A DNA stretch of 64,000 nucleotides from contig NZ_CP020100.1 in NCBI RefSeq assembly GCF_002056295.1, positions 829,501 to 893,500 on the forward strand, written 5' to 3'. This DNA is from Halopseudomonas phragmitis (lineage in GTDB: Bacteria > Pseudomonadota > Gammaproteobacteria > Pseudomonadales > Pseudomonadaceae). The translations under genes were made by a program, and so were the position numbers. The notes beneath the pieces were generated by a model. The model searched no databases and was not told the origin of the DNA. It was given only the letters and a program-made list of their open reading frames with translations. Below are positions 9,852-18,866 of this stretch, piece by piece. The first letter of the stretch is position 1. Every line of letters begins with the position of its first letter.

Positions 9852-11494
9852 GATAGCGACACTCCAATCACCCGGTTGCGGCCTTGCTGCTTGGCCTGAT
9901 ACAGATGCTGATCAGCCAGCTCCAGCGGCTCGTCCAGACACCAGTCCGGCGCCTCGCAGGCGCTGATACCGGCACTGAAGGTACATTGAAACAGCTTCGA
10001 GCCACTACTGAACTGCAACGCCGAGAAAGCCTCGCGGATGCTGTCCAGGATCGCTTTGGCATCAGCCGCTGCGCAGTTGGGCAGCACTGCGACAAACTCT
10101 TCACCGCCGTAGCGACCGATCCGGTCAATCCGCCGCAGGCGCTGGCGCAGCAGGTTGGCCAGCGCCCGAATCACGGTATCGCCCACCGCATGCCCATGGT
10201 TGTCGTTGACCGACTTGAAGTGGTCGATATCGATCATTGCGATACTCACCGGCTGCTGAGTGCGCAAGGCACGCTCGACCTCCAGTTCGACCTGTTCCTT
10301 GATGTCGGCATGCTTGAGCAGACCAGTCATGCTGTCGCGCGCCAGCGCCTGGCTCACCAGGCGGGCACGCTGGGCCCGGGCATAAACCGTGGTCAACAGT
10401 GCCGCATCACTGATCGGCTTGCTGACAAAGTCGTCGCCAGCCTTGAGCAGAGCTGCCATCTGCGCCACGGTATCGGTTTCCGCCGACAGATAAATGATCG
10501 GCACCCGCAGCCAGTTGTCGTTCAGCCGGATCATCTGCGCCAGCTCAATACCGCTGTAGTGGGGCATATTGATATCCATCAACACCACGTCCGGCTGAAA
10601 GGCGTTCATTCGCTTGATCAGTTGTGCCGGGTCGAGCACGGTCTCCACGCGCATCCCGGCGTTGTCGAGAATGGCCTTGAAGCGTTCCGCCAGTTCCTGA
10701 TCGTCATCCACCACCAGAACCCGGAACGGGTCGTCCTGCTGGACCTCAAAACTGCGCCGCAGGCGGTTTTCCAGCACGGTCAGGTCTACCGGTTTGGTGA
10801 AGAACCCGCGCGCACCGGCCCGCACCGCCTCGAGCCTGGCGGCAAATGCCGAGTCGGTACTAATGGCGATCACCGGCAGGGGGGGGACGCGGCCAGCCTG
10901 CCAGCGCTGCAGCGCGCCCAGGGCCTGATGGCCGGCCACCTCGGGGCTGATGTCGATGATCAATGCCGCGTATTGACCGCTGTCCAGCTGGGTAATCAGG
11001 CTGTCGGCCTGCTCCAGGATGGTGACCTGATAGCCGAAATTGCTCAGGGTCTGACTGGTCTGACGCGCCAGCTCGGGATCGTGTTCCAGCATGAGGATAT
11101 GCTGCTGCCCCTGCTCATCAGGGAGCGCCGATTCCAGCGGCTGGCTGTCCTGCGGTTCGGGCCGGCTCTGATTGAGCAACAGTGGTAACTGGCACAACCC
11201 CTCGCGCAGGCGCTTGCGGGCCTCATCGGCAGCCGCGGGGTCCGCCAGGCAGTGCTTGGCCAACTGCTCCAGCTCCCGGGCCCGCTCGCCCAGGGCTGTA
11301 TGGCCGAAGGTGCCTGCCGAGCCCGCCAGCTTGTGCAACTGGCCCTGCAACTGCTGCAGGGCGGGCTCGACCTGCTCGGTATTCTGTAGTTGTTCGGCCT
11401 GGCGCACCAGTTCCGGCAGTTCCTGCTCCAGCCGCTTGCGAAAAGCCTGGCCCAGCTCGGCCAGTTGAGCTTTCAACTGTTCAGTCTTCGGCAT
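9848..11494 (-). CDS. HPt-REC-REC-GGDEF diguanylate cyclase
   Basis: A 548-residue cytoplasmic protein predicted to make cyclic-di-GMP. Order of domains: a histidine-phosphotransfer domain (about 15-95, His54 in LHKLAGSAGTFG), a first receiver (about 125-240, candidate Asp in IIDISPE but an altered acidic pocket, LEHD), a second canonical receiver (about 250-370, LVVDDD, LMDINMPHYSG, SKP), and a GGDEF domain. The active-site loop is GGEEF at 463-467, preceded by an RxxD inhibitory-site motif (RRID) at 454-457. An HPt fused ahead of two receivers on a cyclase suggests phosphotransfer within or between partners. The start at 11494 follows GGGAG. A longer in-frame start at 11593 would lie inside the neighbouring gene. 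It overlaps that gene by 14 bases. Confidence 0.88.
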   Translation of the reverse strand: MPKTEQLKAQLAELGQAFRKRLEQELPELVRQAEQLQNTEQVEPALQQLQGQLHKLAGSAGTFGHTALGERARELEQLAKHCLADPAAADEARKRLREGLCQLPLLLNQSRPEPQDSQPLESALPDEQGQQHILMLEHDPELARQTSQTLSNFGYQVTILEQADSLITQLDSGQYAALIIDISPEVAGHQALGALQRWQAGRVPPLPVIAISTDSAFAARLEAVRAGARGFFTKPVDLTVLENRLRRSFEVQQDDPFRVLVVDDDQELAERFKAILDNAGMRVETVLDPAQLIKRMNAFQPDVVLMDINMPHYSGIELAQMIRLNDNWLRVPIIYLSAETDTVAQMAALLKAGDDFVSKPISDAALLTTVYARAQRARLVSQALARDSMTGLLKHADIKEQVELEVERALRTQQPVSIAMIDIDHFKSVNDNHGHAVGDTVIRALANLLRQRLRRIDRIGRYGGEEFVAVLPNCAAADAKAILDSIREAFSALQFSSGSKLFQCTFSAGISACEAPDWCLDEPLELADQHLYQAKQQGRNRVIGVSLS

Positions 11495-11873
11495 TCCATT
11501 GCTCCCAAAGGGCCCGAATCTCGGTAGCCAGTTGCATAGGGTCAAAGGGTTTAGTGATAACCCCGGCCGCCCCCAGGGCACGGTAGCCTTCAACTTCCTG
11601 GCTCTGGACCTTGGCGGTCATGAACACCACCGGGGTATACTGCAACCCGGGCAACTCCCGCAGCCGCTGCAGCGTTTGCGGTCCATCCATGCCCGGCATC
11701 ATCACATCCAGCAATACAAGATCGGGGGCGAAGGCTTCAGCGGCGGCCAGGCCGGCCGCGCCGCCATCACAGGTCTTGACCTCGAAACCACCCACCACTT
11801 CCAGGGCAATCCGGGCAATTTCCTGGATCGAAGGGTCGTCCTCGATATGCAAGATGCGCTGTAGCTGACTCAT
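11481..11873 (-). CDS. CheY-like single-domain response regulator
   Basis: A 130-residue stand-alone receiver with no output domain. The acidic pair is in HIEDDPS, the phospho-acceptor is Asp56 in LLDVMMPGMDG, and the conserved Thr/Lys positions are in FMTAK and ITKPFD. It lies between two histidine kinases upstream and the HPt-receiver cyclase downstream, and overlaps the cyclase by 14 bases. By analogy with other phosphorelays it could shuttle phosphate from a kinase to the HPt His54 of the cyclase. That link is inference from order and domain content. Confidence 0.88.
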   Translation of the reverse strand: MSQLQRILHIEDDPSIQEIARIALEVVGGFEVKTCDGGAAGLAAAEAFAPDLVLLDVMMPGMDGPQTLQRLRELPGLQYTPVVFMTAKVQSQEVEGYRALGAAGVITKPFDPMQLATEIRALWEQWNAED

Positions 11874-11906
11874 AGTTCTGATAATCCCCCCAATCAGTGA
11901 GACTCA

Positions 11907-13511
11907 TTATGGCATGCTCCTGTCCGGGGAGCCGGCCAATGGCAGGCGGAACCAGAAACAGGCACCCTGACCAGCTTGGGAGTCGACGCCAATGCTGCCG
12001 CCCATCCGCTCGACCAGTTCCTTGCTGATAGCCAGCCCCAACCCTGTGCCGCCACGCTTGCGGCTGGTGCTGTCGTCAACCTGGAAGAAGCGCTGGAACA
12101 GCCGGCTCTGCTGTTCGATGGCGATGCCAACCCCCTGATCGGTGACCTGCACCTGGACCTGATCATCGATCACCCGACAATCAACCACGATGCTATCCCC
12201 GGCATGGGAAAACTTGGCAGCATTGGACAACAGGTTGTCCATCACCTGGAGCAAGCGCTCGGCGTCGCAGATCAGGTGCAACTCGGCTGACAGCGGCTGT
12301 AGCACCAGGCTGACATTGAACCGTTCGGCATACGGCTGATTGGACTCAATGGCCCGCTGCAGCAACGGCAGCAGGGGTTGGACACCCAGTTTGAGCGGCA
12401 AAAGCCCGGACTCCAGGCGCTCGATATCCAGCAGGTCATTGATCAGCGCCTGCAAACGCTGGGTGTTGTCCTGGGCAATGCCCAGCATGCGCCGTCCAGC
12501 CTCGGGCATGTCACCGCCAGCACCACCCAGCAGCAAGGCGATGGCGCCGCTGATCGAGGTCAGCGGGGTGCGCAACTCATGACTGACGGTGGCGATGAAC
12601 CGGCCTTTCATCTGCTCGATCTGACGCCGCTCGGTGATATCGAGCATCGCAATCATGGCCCCCTTGAAGCGGCCTTCGGCATCGTACAGCGGCCCGCCGC
12701 TGGTCAGCAGATGGCGAACTGGCTGGCCGCGGGCAGCGATGCAAAAACTGACATTGCTCACCTGCTCGCCACTCAGGGCACGCCACAGTGGCACCTGATC
12801 GGCGGCCAGCGGGGTCACTTCATCACTGTGGTACAGATCGTAATAACGCCACCAGTGCTCGGGCGGTATATCTAGGATATCAACGCCATGCCAATCCCGC
12901 GCCGTACGATTGATCAGCGTTAGCTGGCCCTTGGCATCGCAGGCGACCACTCCGACCATCATAGACTCAAGCAGACTGGCGTTCAGGGCCTTCTGCTCAC
13001 TCAAGGCCATCTCGCGTTCCTGGGCCTCGAGCAGTTGCAAACGCAGACGCAACTGTTGCTCAACCAGTCCGGCCAGGCGGCTCAGCGTGTCGCGTTGCTG
13101 GACATCCAGCGTGCGTGGCTGGCGGTCGATCACGCAGAGCGTGCCCAGCGGATAGCCTTCGGCCGAGTGAACCGGCATACCGGCGTAGAAACGAATGTGC
13201 GGCTCACCGGTCACCAATGGGTTGTCACGGAACCTCGGATCTTCACTGGCATTTTCGACTACCAGCAGTTGGTCGGCCCGGATCGCATGGGCACAGAACG
13301 CCATATCGCGCGGCGTCTCGCAGACGTCCAGGCCCACCCGGCTTTTGAACCACTGACGCCGATCATCCAGCAGCGAAACCAGCGCTATCGGCGTTTGCAA
13401 ATATCGTGTCGCCAGAGTGGCGATATCGTCAAACGCCGCCTCGCCCGGGCTGTCCATGATCTGGTAACGAGCCAGGGCCGCAAGTCGGCGCTGTTCGGCG
13501 CTCGCGTTCAT
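11907..13511 (-). CDS. GAF-PAS sensor histidine kinase
   Basis: A soluble 534-residue kinase without membrane segments. The N-terminal GAF domain (about 20-160) is of the type found in many two-component kinases that begin with ARYQIMDSP and carry FCAHAI and CVIDRQPR. A PAS domain follows (about 175-295, VGVVACDAKGQLTLIN). Then come HisKA with His311 in TVSHELRTPLTSI and an HATPase with NLLSNAAKFS, DQGVGI and GGTGLGLAIS. There is no receiver of its own. Its start overlaps the upstream kinase stop by four bases (ATGA). Its kinase core closely resembles that of the upstream gene, which suggests duplication. Confidence 0.9.
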   Translation of the reverse strand: MNASAEQRRLAALARYQIMDSPGEAAFDDIATLATRYLQTPIALVSLLDDRRQWFKSRVGLDVCETPRDMAFCAHAIRADQLLVVENASEDPRFRDNPLVTGEPHIRFYAGMPVHSAEGYPLGTLCVIDRQPRTLDVQQRDTLSRLAGLVEQQLRLRLQLLEAQEREMALSEQKALNASLLESMMVGVVACDAKGQLTLINRTARDWHGVDILDIPPEHWWRYYDLYHSDEVTPLAADQVPLWRALSGEQVSNVSFCIAARGQPVRHLLTSGGPLYDAEGRFKGAMIAMLDITERRQIEQMKGRFIATVSHELRTPLTSISGAIALLLGGAGGDMPEAGRRMLGIAQDNTQRLQALINDLLDIERLESGLLPLKLGVQPLLPLLQRAIESNQPYAERFNVSLVLQPLSAELHLICDAERLLQVMDNLLSNAAKFSHAGDSIVVDCRVIDDQVQVQVTDQGVGIAIEQQSRLFQRFFQVDDSTSRKRGGTGLGLAISKELVERMGGSIGVDSQAGQGACFWFRLPLAGSPDRSMP

Positions 13512-16500
13512 GAGGGTTCTCCTGAATGATGTGCAGGCACACTACTGACCTCACTGACGGGCAGACGGAACCAGAAACACGAGCCCTGGCCTTCTTGCGA
13601 CTCAAAACCAACCTGGCCGCCCATGTGCTGTACCAGTTCCCGACTGATGGCCAGCCCCAGCCCTGTACCACCTCGCTGGCGCGCATCGCTGCCATCGGCC
13701 TGGCTGAATTTCTGGAAGATCTGCTCCTGAAAGTCGACAGGAATCCCGATACCCTGATCCGTCACGCTGACCGTCACCTGCCCTGCTTCGATGCAAGCCT
13801 CGAGCAGAACGTCACCTCCCGGATGGGAAAACTTGGCAGCATTGGACAGATAATTGGCCAGCACCTGTCCAATGCGTTTGGCGTCCACGATCACCCAGGC
13901 ATCATCGATCCTGCCCGCCTGCAAACGCACCTGATACTGCTCGGCATAGCCCTGATTCAGACTCAAGGCCTGTTCCAGCAGAGGCTTGAGCCGCTGACGC
14001 TCAAGCTCAAAATGCATCTTGCCTTCGCTGAGCTTGTCCATGTCGAGCAGGTCATTGATCAGCGCATGCAGGTTGTCGCTGTTCTGCTGGGCAATCCCCA
14101 GCAGCTTTGCCATCGGTTCCGGCACTTCGCCCATGGCCCCGCCCAGCACCAACCCCAGCGCGCCGGCAATTGCGGTCAGCGGCGTGCGCAGCTCATGGCT
14201 GACCGCCGAGACGAACTGGGTTTTGAGCTGCTCGACCCGATGCTGCTCGGTGATATCCCAGATAAAACCGTCGAGCCAGAGCAGTTGGTCCTGGCTGTCG
14301 TATTCGCCACGGCCCTTTTCCCGAACCCAGACATGGTGGCCATCGGCATGCACTATCCGGTAGGTCAGCTCAAAGCTCTCCCGACGCTCGATATGGACGA
14401 TGGTGGCATAGGTCAGGTGCAGGTCATCAGGATGCACGATGCTAGCGTAGCTGCGAACCCGATTGTCGATGAAGTCGCTGGCCGGATAGCCCGTGAGCCG
14501 GGCGATACCGTCACTCATGTAGGACATGGTCCAGTCGGCGTCGCTTCGACAGCGATACACCACACCCGGTAGGTTGCTGACCATGCTGCGGAACCGCGAC
14601 TCGCTTTTTTGCAGTGCCCGGGTCGCACGAACCTGTTCGCTGATATCTGTAATTACCCCGTGCCAGATAATGTCGCCGTTCTCCAGTGGCTCGGGGGAGG
14701 AGCGCCCGGCAACCCAGATCAAACCACGCTGAGGATGATGGATGCGATATTCGCAACGCCATTCGTTGAGCCCGGCTGCGGACTCTCGGATGCTGATCGC
14801 CACCCTTTGTCGGTCTTCCGGGTAAATTGCCTCGAAAGCCGCCATATCACTGGCCGCTGCCTGTTCCGGCGTGATGCCGTAGATATCGACAATTCCTTGA
14901 CTACTGTAGGGAAACCAGCCGCGGCCACTACAGTTGTACTGATATTGATAGACCATGCCGGGAAGATGCCGGGCCAGCTTGCTGAAACGGCTGAGCAGTG
15001 CTTCACGCTCCTGCTCGAACTTGCCCCGGGTCAGCACGGCCGCAATCCAGCGGCCGCACAGACGCATGAATTCCAGGTCGGTGTCCTCGAACGACTCGTG
15101 ACGCGCCTGCGCACTGGAAAAATTCAGTGTGCCAAAACGCTCGCCAGCCACCGTCAGCGGCATTCCGATATAGCTCTCCAGGCCAAAATGCTGATAGCAC
15201 GGATGGCCGCGGTGAATTGACTGGCCCATATTGTCAATCGCCAGCACGTCATCCTGGGCCAGAGTCAGGCTGCAGTAGGTCTGCCCCAGCGGGAAGTGCG
15301 TACCGTCCTCCAGGCCATCGTCCTTGGCATGATGGCTGAGTACCTGATAATCGTCATCCTTGATCCGACTGACAATCCCCATGTCCAGACGCAGATAGCC
15401 ACAGCCCAGCTCCAGCACCCGACGCAACCGCTCGTGCTGGCCCAGATGCTGCAAACTGGCGATTTCGTTGAGCGCCCGCAGCGCCTGACGCTGACGCTCC
15501 AGCCCTTGCCGGGTCTGCTCACGGGCCAGACTTTCCTGGATGATTGCCTGTTGGTGCTGCTCAGCCTGGCGCCGTACCGTGACCCGGGTCGCCAGCAGCA
15601 GCGCACTGAACAGGCCGGCCGCCGCCAGCAAAGCAATCAGCCAGCGGCCCAGCAGTTGCCGCTGCTCGGCGTTATGGCGCAGCAGTTCCGCGCCGATTTC
15701 ACGCCAGGCCAACACCGCCGCCAACGGCCGGCCAACTTCCTCGTATAGCGGAATGAAGGTCACTAAATAGCGCTGGTCGGAGGCTTCAACCAGGCGATAA
15801 CCGGCACTGTACTCTGGCTGTGGGAGCCTACCAGCTTCACGCCAGTCGAGAATTTCCGCTCGCGAGTACTGGGCTAACAGCCAATCCCCACTGTCGAGCC
15901 GGCTCAGTTCGTTCTGCTCCTGCTCGAGCATCACCCCCTCAAGGCTCGGCCGATAGAGCATCAGCGCCAGGCCGGCATCCAGTTCCAGATCAAGCTGACG
16001 CAGCTCCGGCAGCATCCCGTAGCCGACCTCGACACTGGCAATTACCGCGCTATCGGAATCTTCGCTAGCACGAATCGGCACAACCCCGCGAATACCCGAA
16101 CCATGCCGGCCCACTTCCATACCTTTGACGGACTGTCCCGTGCGTTGCACCCGGTCAACCAGATGACGAATGCCATCCAGCCGATCACCCCATTTATCCG
16201 GCTGGTGCATACGCAACAGACTGATCACCCCCGGTGCCAGGTGAATGTGCAGTTGACTGGCCCCGGACTCGGCCAGCACCATCCACAACCCCTGCAGATC
16301 GGCCTGGAGCTGAGCGCGCAACAACAGCACGCCATCGGAGTCCAGGCCATCACGCTCGGCCAGCACGGCGATGCGTCGTACCAGACGCAGCAGATCCGGG
16401 TTCTGGCTGACCTGGTTGGCAGCCAGCAGCACCTGGCGCTCCAGGCCGGCCCGGGCCTGCAGTACGGCCAGACGCTGAACCTCGGAGTGCATATCGAGCT

Positions 16501-16627
16501 CCTGCTGCCATTGCTGTTCACGTTGCTGCCAGCCCCACCAGGCCAGGAAGCTGAAGAACAGCGCCAGAGCCAGGGTACCCAGGCACAGGATCACATGTCC
16601 GGCGATGACGGTGCGGGATTTGGCCAT
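13508..16627 (-). CDS. Membrane dCache-GAF-PAS-PAS histidine kinase
   Basis: A 1039-residue inner-membrane sensor. TM1 (about 9-32) and TM2 (about 327-348) enclose a roughly 290-residue periplasmic region resembling the dCache_3 fold (HIHLAPGVISLLRMHQPDKWGD and GSGIRGVVPIRA are characteristic). Cytoplasmic parts are GAF (about 395-545), two PAS domains with PAC motifs (about 560-800), HisKA with the His near 811 in AVSHELRTPLTAI, and an HATPase with NYLSNAAKFS and GGTGLGLAIS. There is no receiver. I prefer ATG at 16627 over the in-frame TTG at 16642. It is the first gene of the five-gene island and probably supplies its extracellular input; the ligand is unknown. Confidence 0.9.
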   Translation of the reverse strand: MAKSRTVIAGHVILCLGTLALALFFSFLAWWGWQQREQQWQQELDMHSEVQRLAVLQARAGLERQVLLAANQVSQNPDLLRLVRRIAVLAERDGLDSDGVLLLRAQLQADLQGLWMVLAESGASQLHIHLAPGVISLLRMHQPDKWGDRLDGIRHLVDRVQRTGQSVKGMEVGRHGSGIRGVVPIRASEDSDSAVIASVEVGYGMLPELRQLDLELDAGLALMLYRPSLEGVMLEQEQNELSRLDSGDWLLAQYSRAEILDWREAGRLPQPEYSAGYRLVEASDQRYLVTFIPLYEEVGRPLAAVLAWREIGAELLRHNAEQRQLLGRWLIALLAAAGLFSALLLATRVTVRRQAEQHQQAIIQESLAREQTRQGLERQRQALRALNEIASLQHLGQHERLRRVLELGCGYLRLDMGIVSRIKDDDYQVLSHHAKDDGLEDGTHFPLGQTYCSLTLAQDDVLAIDNMGQSIHRGHPCYQHFGLESYIGMPLTVAGERFGTLNFSSAQARHESFEDTDLEFMRLCGRWIAAVLTRGKFEQEREALLSRFSKLARHLPGMVYQYQYNCSGRGWFPYSSQGIVDIYGITPEQAAASDMAAFEAIYPEDRQRVAISIRESAAGLNEWRCEYRIHHPQRGLIWVAGRSSPEPLENGDIIWHGVITDISEQVRATRALQKSESRFRSMVSNLPGVVYRCRSDADWTMSYMSDGIARLTGYPASDFIDNRVRSYASIVHPDDLHLTYATIVHIERRESFELTYRIVHADGHHVWVREKGRGEYDSQDQLLWLDGFIWDITEQHRVEQLKTQFVSAVSHELRTPLTAIAGALGLVLGGAMGEVPEPMAKLLGIAQQNSDNLHALINDLLDMDKLSEGKMHFELERQRLKPLLEQALSLNQGYAEQYQVRLQAGRIDDAWVIVDAKRIGQVLANYLSNAAKFSHPGGDVLLEACIEAGQVTVSVTDQGIGIPVDFQEQIFQKFSQADGSDARQRGGTGLGLAISRELVQHMGGQVGFESQEGQGSCFWFRLPVSEVSSVPAHHSGEPS

Positions 16628-16668
16628 AATTCTCACTAACAAACAGACAATGGCCAGACAATAGACAC

Positions 16669-16702
16669 TATCCCGGCACAGCGCCAGCCGCTGTCCGGGA
16701 TA
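16669..16702 (-). terminator. Stem-loop between SDR gene and kinase island
   Basis: A strong hairpin with arms TATCCCGG-x-ACAGCG and CGCTGT-CCGGGATA, one bulged base and a 5-nt loop. It begins about 20 bases after the stop of the leftward SDR gene and ends about 40 bases before the kinase start. There is no T-run after it, so it may be a weak terminator or an attenuating leader structure for the kinase island. Confidence 0.5.
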
Positions 16703-16722
16703 GGTCTGCTACCTCTAACGGA

Positions 16723-17496
16723 TTACAAGCTGTTGTTCAGGTGTCCACCGTCAACGTTGATAATGGTGCCGGTCATGAACGAGCCGGCCTCGCTGGCCAA
16801 CAGCAGCAACGGACCATCCAATTCCTGCAACTGCCCCAGACGGCGCATCGGCACCTTGCTGCGGATGTACTCTTGGCCTTTATCGGTGTCGAAGTAATCA
16901 CTGTTCATTTCGGTGCGGAAGTAGCCCGGTGCGATCGCATTGACCCGGATGTTGTCACGCGCGAGCTCCAGCGCCATGGCCTTGCTCAACTGCACCACGC
17001 CGGCCTTGGCGACTGCATAGTGACTGAGTGCAGTGCCAACCCGCAGGCCAAGAATCGAGGCGATATTGATGATGCTGCCGCCATTGCCGCTTCTGGCCAT
17101 GGCCTGGCTGGCCCGGTGGGCCACCCGCCAGGCACCATCCAGGTTGGTATCCAGGGTACTGCGCCAGTTGCCTTCGGTCATTTCCAGAAAGGCTGCCGGA
17201 TCAGCAATGCCGGCATTGTTGACCAGAATGTCGACCACGCCCCAGTTGGCTTCTGCCTGAGCAAAGCCGGCATCGACGCTGTCCGAATCGGTCACATCCA
17301 TGGTGACCGCCAGCGCTTGGCTACCCTGTTGTTGGAGCTCGTTAACCAGTGCCTGCAGCCGCTCGGCACGCCGGGCAGCGAGCACCACCCGAGCCCCAGC
17401 GCTGGCCAATACCCGGGCGAAATGTGCGCCCAGGCCACTGGATGCGCCGGTGATCAGCGCGGTTTTGCCGGTCAGGTCAAAGCGTTGGGTGGTCAT
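16723..17496 (-). CDS. SDR family oxidoreductase
   Basis: A 257-residue classical short-chain dehydrogenase. Visible are the NAD(P)-binding TGASSGLG motif (about 16-23), NNAG (about 95-98), the catalytic Ser before a YAVAK (YxxxK) pair, and the C-terminal INVDGG segment common in FabG-like members. The start at 17496 follows GGAGAG. It is divergent from gltS across 155 bases and not obviously part of an operon. The arginine in AARR after the second strand suggests NADP(H) preference, but substrate and cofactor are inference. Confidence 0.88.
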   Translation of the reverse strand: MTTQRFDLTGKTALITGASSGLGAHFARVLASAGARVVLAARRAERLQALVNELQQQGSQALAVTMDVTDSDSVDAGFAQAEANWGVVDILVNNAGIADPAAFLEMTEGNWRSTLDTNLDGAWRVAHRASQAMARSGNGGSIINIASILGLRVGTALSHYAVAKAGVVQLSKAMALELARDNIRVNAIAPGYFRTEMNSDYFDTDKGQEYIRSKVPMRRLGQLQELDGPLLLLASEAGSFMTGTIINVDGGHLNNSL

Positions 17497-17651
17497 CGAA
17501 ACTCTCCTCGGTCTGCAGGTGTTTGCGCCAGTATCAGACAAACCTCTGGCCGACTCCAGCATGCTCGATCCGGCTGATGATGCACCATGTCGGCAACCCT
17601 AGCCGGCGCTATGCGGCTAAACTTGCAGACTGGATTCTGTCAGGACTCGTC

Positions 17652-18866
17652 ATGGACGCAACTGCCGTTTTTCACATCAGTACCCCGACCACCCTGGCCC
17701 TGGCGATTATTGCCCTGTGGCTAGGCTACCGAATTAATCACTGGTTGCCGTTGCTGCACCGCTACAACATCCCCCCGGCAGTCAGCGGCGGTATTCCGAT
17801 CAGCGCACTGGTGGCGCTGACCGAACTGCTTTCAGGCTGGGAGTTGCGCTTCGAACTGGCCTTGCGCGATCTGCTGCTGATTGCTTTCTTCAGTACTATC
17901 GGGCTGTCTTCTCGGCTGCGGCAGATGCTCGAAGGCGGTCGGGCGCTGGCAATCATGCTGGGGCTGGCCGTGATCTTTCTGGTCTTTCAGAACCTGCTTG
18001 GCACTACGCTGGCACTGCTGGTCGGGGAAAGTCCGTTATATGGGCTGATTGGCGGCAGTATCTCGCTGGCCGGCGGGCATGGCACGGCACTGACCTGGGG
18101 ACAGTTGTTCGAAGAACATTTCGGCCTGGACAACGCCAGCACCCTGGGCCTGACCTTCGCCACGGCCGGGCTGATCACCGGCGGGCTGGTGGGCGGGCCG
18201 GTGGCGGCCTTCCTGATCCGCCGGCACAAGCTCTCGCCCGAGACCACCGAGCATGAACTGCCGCACATGGAGGCCAGCGGTAAAACCATCTATCAGATCG
18301 AGCTCAACAGTCTGTTGACCGCGGTACTGCTGATCGCTCTGTGCTTTGCCCTGGGCTCCAGTGTCTATGACTGGCTCTCGGATCTGGGCATGCGTCTGCC
18401 AGCGTTTCTGACCGCCATGTTTCTCGGCATTGTGCTGGCCAATCTGCTGGATCTGGCCAAGGTCTGGGTCGACCCACGGCCTATTCAGCTGATCGGTGAT
18501 CTGAGTCTGCAGCTGTTCCTGGGCATGAGTCTGATCAGCCTGCCACTGCTGTCGCTGCAGGGGGCGCTGGGGGCCATCAGCCTGGTGATGCTGATGCAGG
18601 CTCTGCTGATCGCCCTGTTCACGGTCTGGCTGGTATTCCCTTTACTGGGGCGCAATTACGACGCCGCCTGCATCGGGGCCGGGTTCATCGGCATGGGGCT
18701 GGGCGCTACACCAGTCGGCATCGCCAACATGAACGCCCTGACCAGCCGGTTCGGCCCTAGCCCCAAAGCCTACCTGGTGATTCCGCTGCTGGGCGCATTC
18801 TTCATCGACATCGCCAACGCCACCCTGGTGCAACTGTTGCTGGGCTTTGAAATGTTCAACCCTTGA
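17652..18866 (+). CDS. gltS: GltS sodium/glutamate symporter
   Basis: Inner-membrane Na+-coupled glutamate carrier of 404 residues, the normal length for GltS. It has about ten to twelve hydrophobic segments and the family's paired GGSISLAGGHGTA and GAGFIGMGLGATPVGIANM loops, which belong to the inverted-repeat core. The start at 17652 has an AGGA site seven bases upstream. Earlier in-frame codons would give a non-hydrophobic leader. The 3' end overlaps the convergent osmC-like gene by 11 bases. With ntrBC at the left end this adds a nitrogen-supply theme, but no direct regulatory link is seen. Confidence 0.93.
   Translation: MDATAVFHISTPTTLALAIIALWLGYRINHWLPLLHRYNIPPAVSGGIPISALVALTELLSGWELRFELALRDLLLIAFFSTIGLSSRLRQMLEGGRALAIMLGLAVIFLVFQNLLGTTLALLVGESPLYGLIGGSISLAGGHGTALTWGQLFEEHFGLDNASTLGLTFATAGLITGGLVGGPVAAFLIRRHKLSPETTEHELPHMEASGKTIYQIELNSLLTAVLLIALCFALGSSVYDWLSDLGMRLPAFLTAMFLGIVLANLLDLAKVWVDPRPIQLIGDLSLQLFLGMSLISLPLLSLQGALGAISLVMLMQALLIALFTVWLVFPLLGRNYDAACIGAGFIGMGLGATPVGIANMNALTSRFGPSPKAYLVIPLLGAFFIDIANATLVQLLLGFEMFNP

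Noticed and set aside
9884-11188. A 434-codon open frame opposite the diguanylate cyclase, and similar ones at 13526-14572 and 45360-46517.
   Set aside because: All lie antisense to well-supported genes, have low-complexity or unlikely composition, and match no family I know.
16628-16642. TTG start at 16642 for the membrane kinase.
   Set aside because: The ATG at 16627 has suitable spacing to an upstream GTGAG and gives a normal membrane leader, so the longer form is unlikely.
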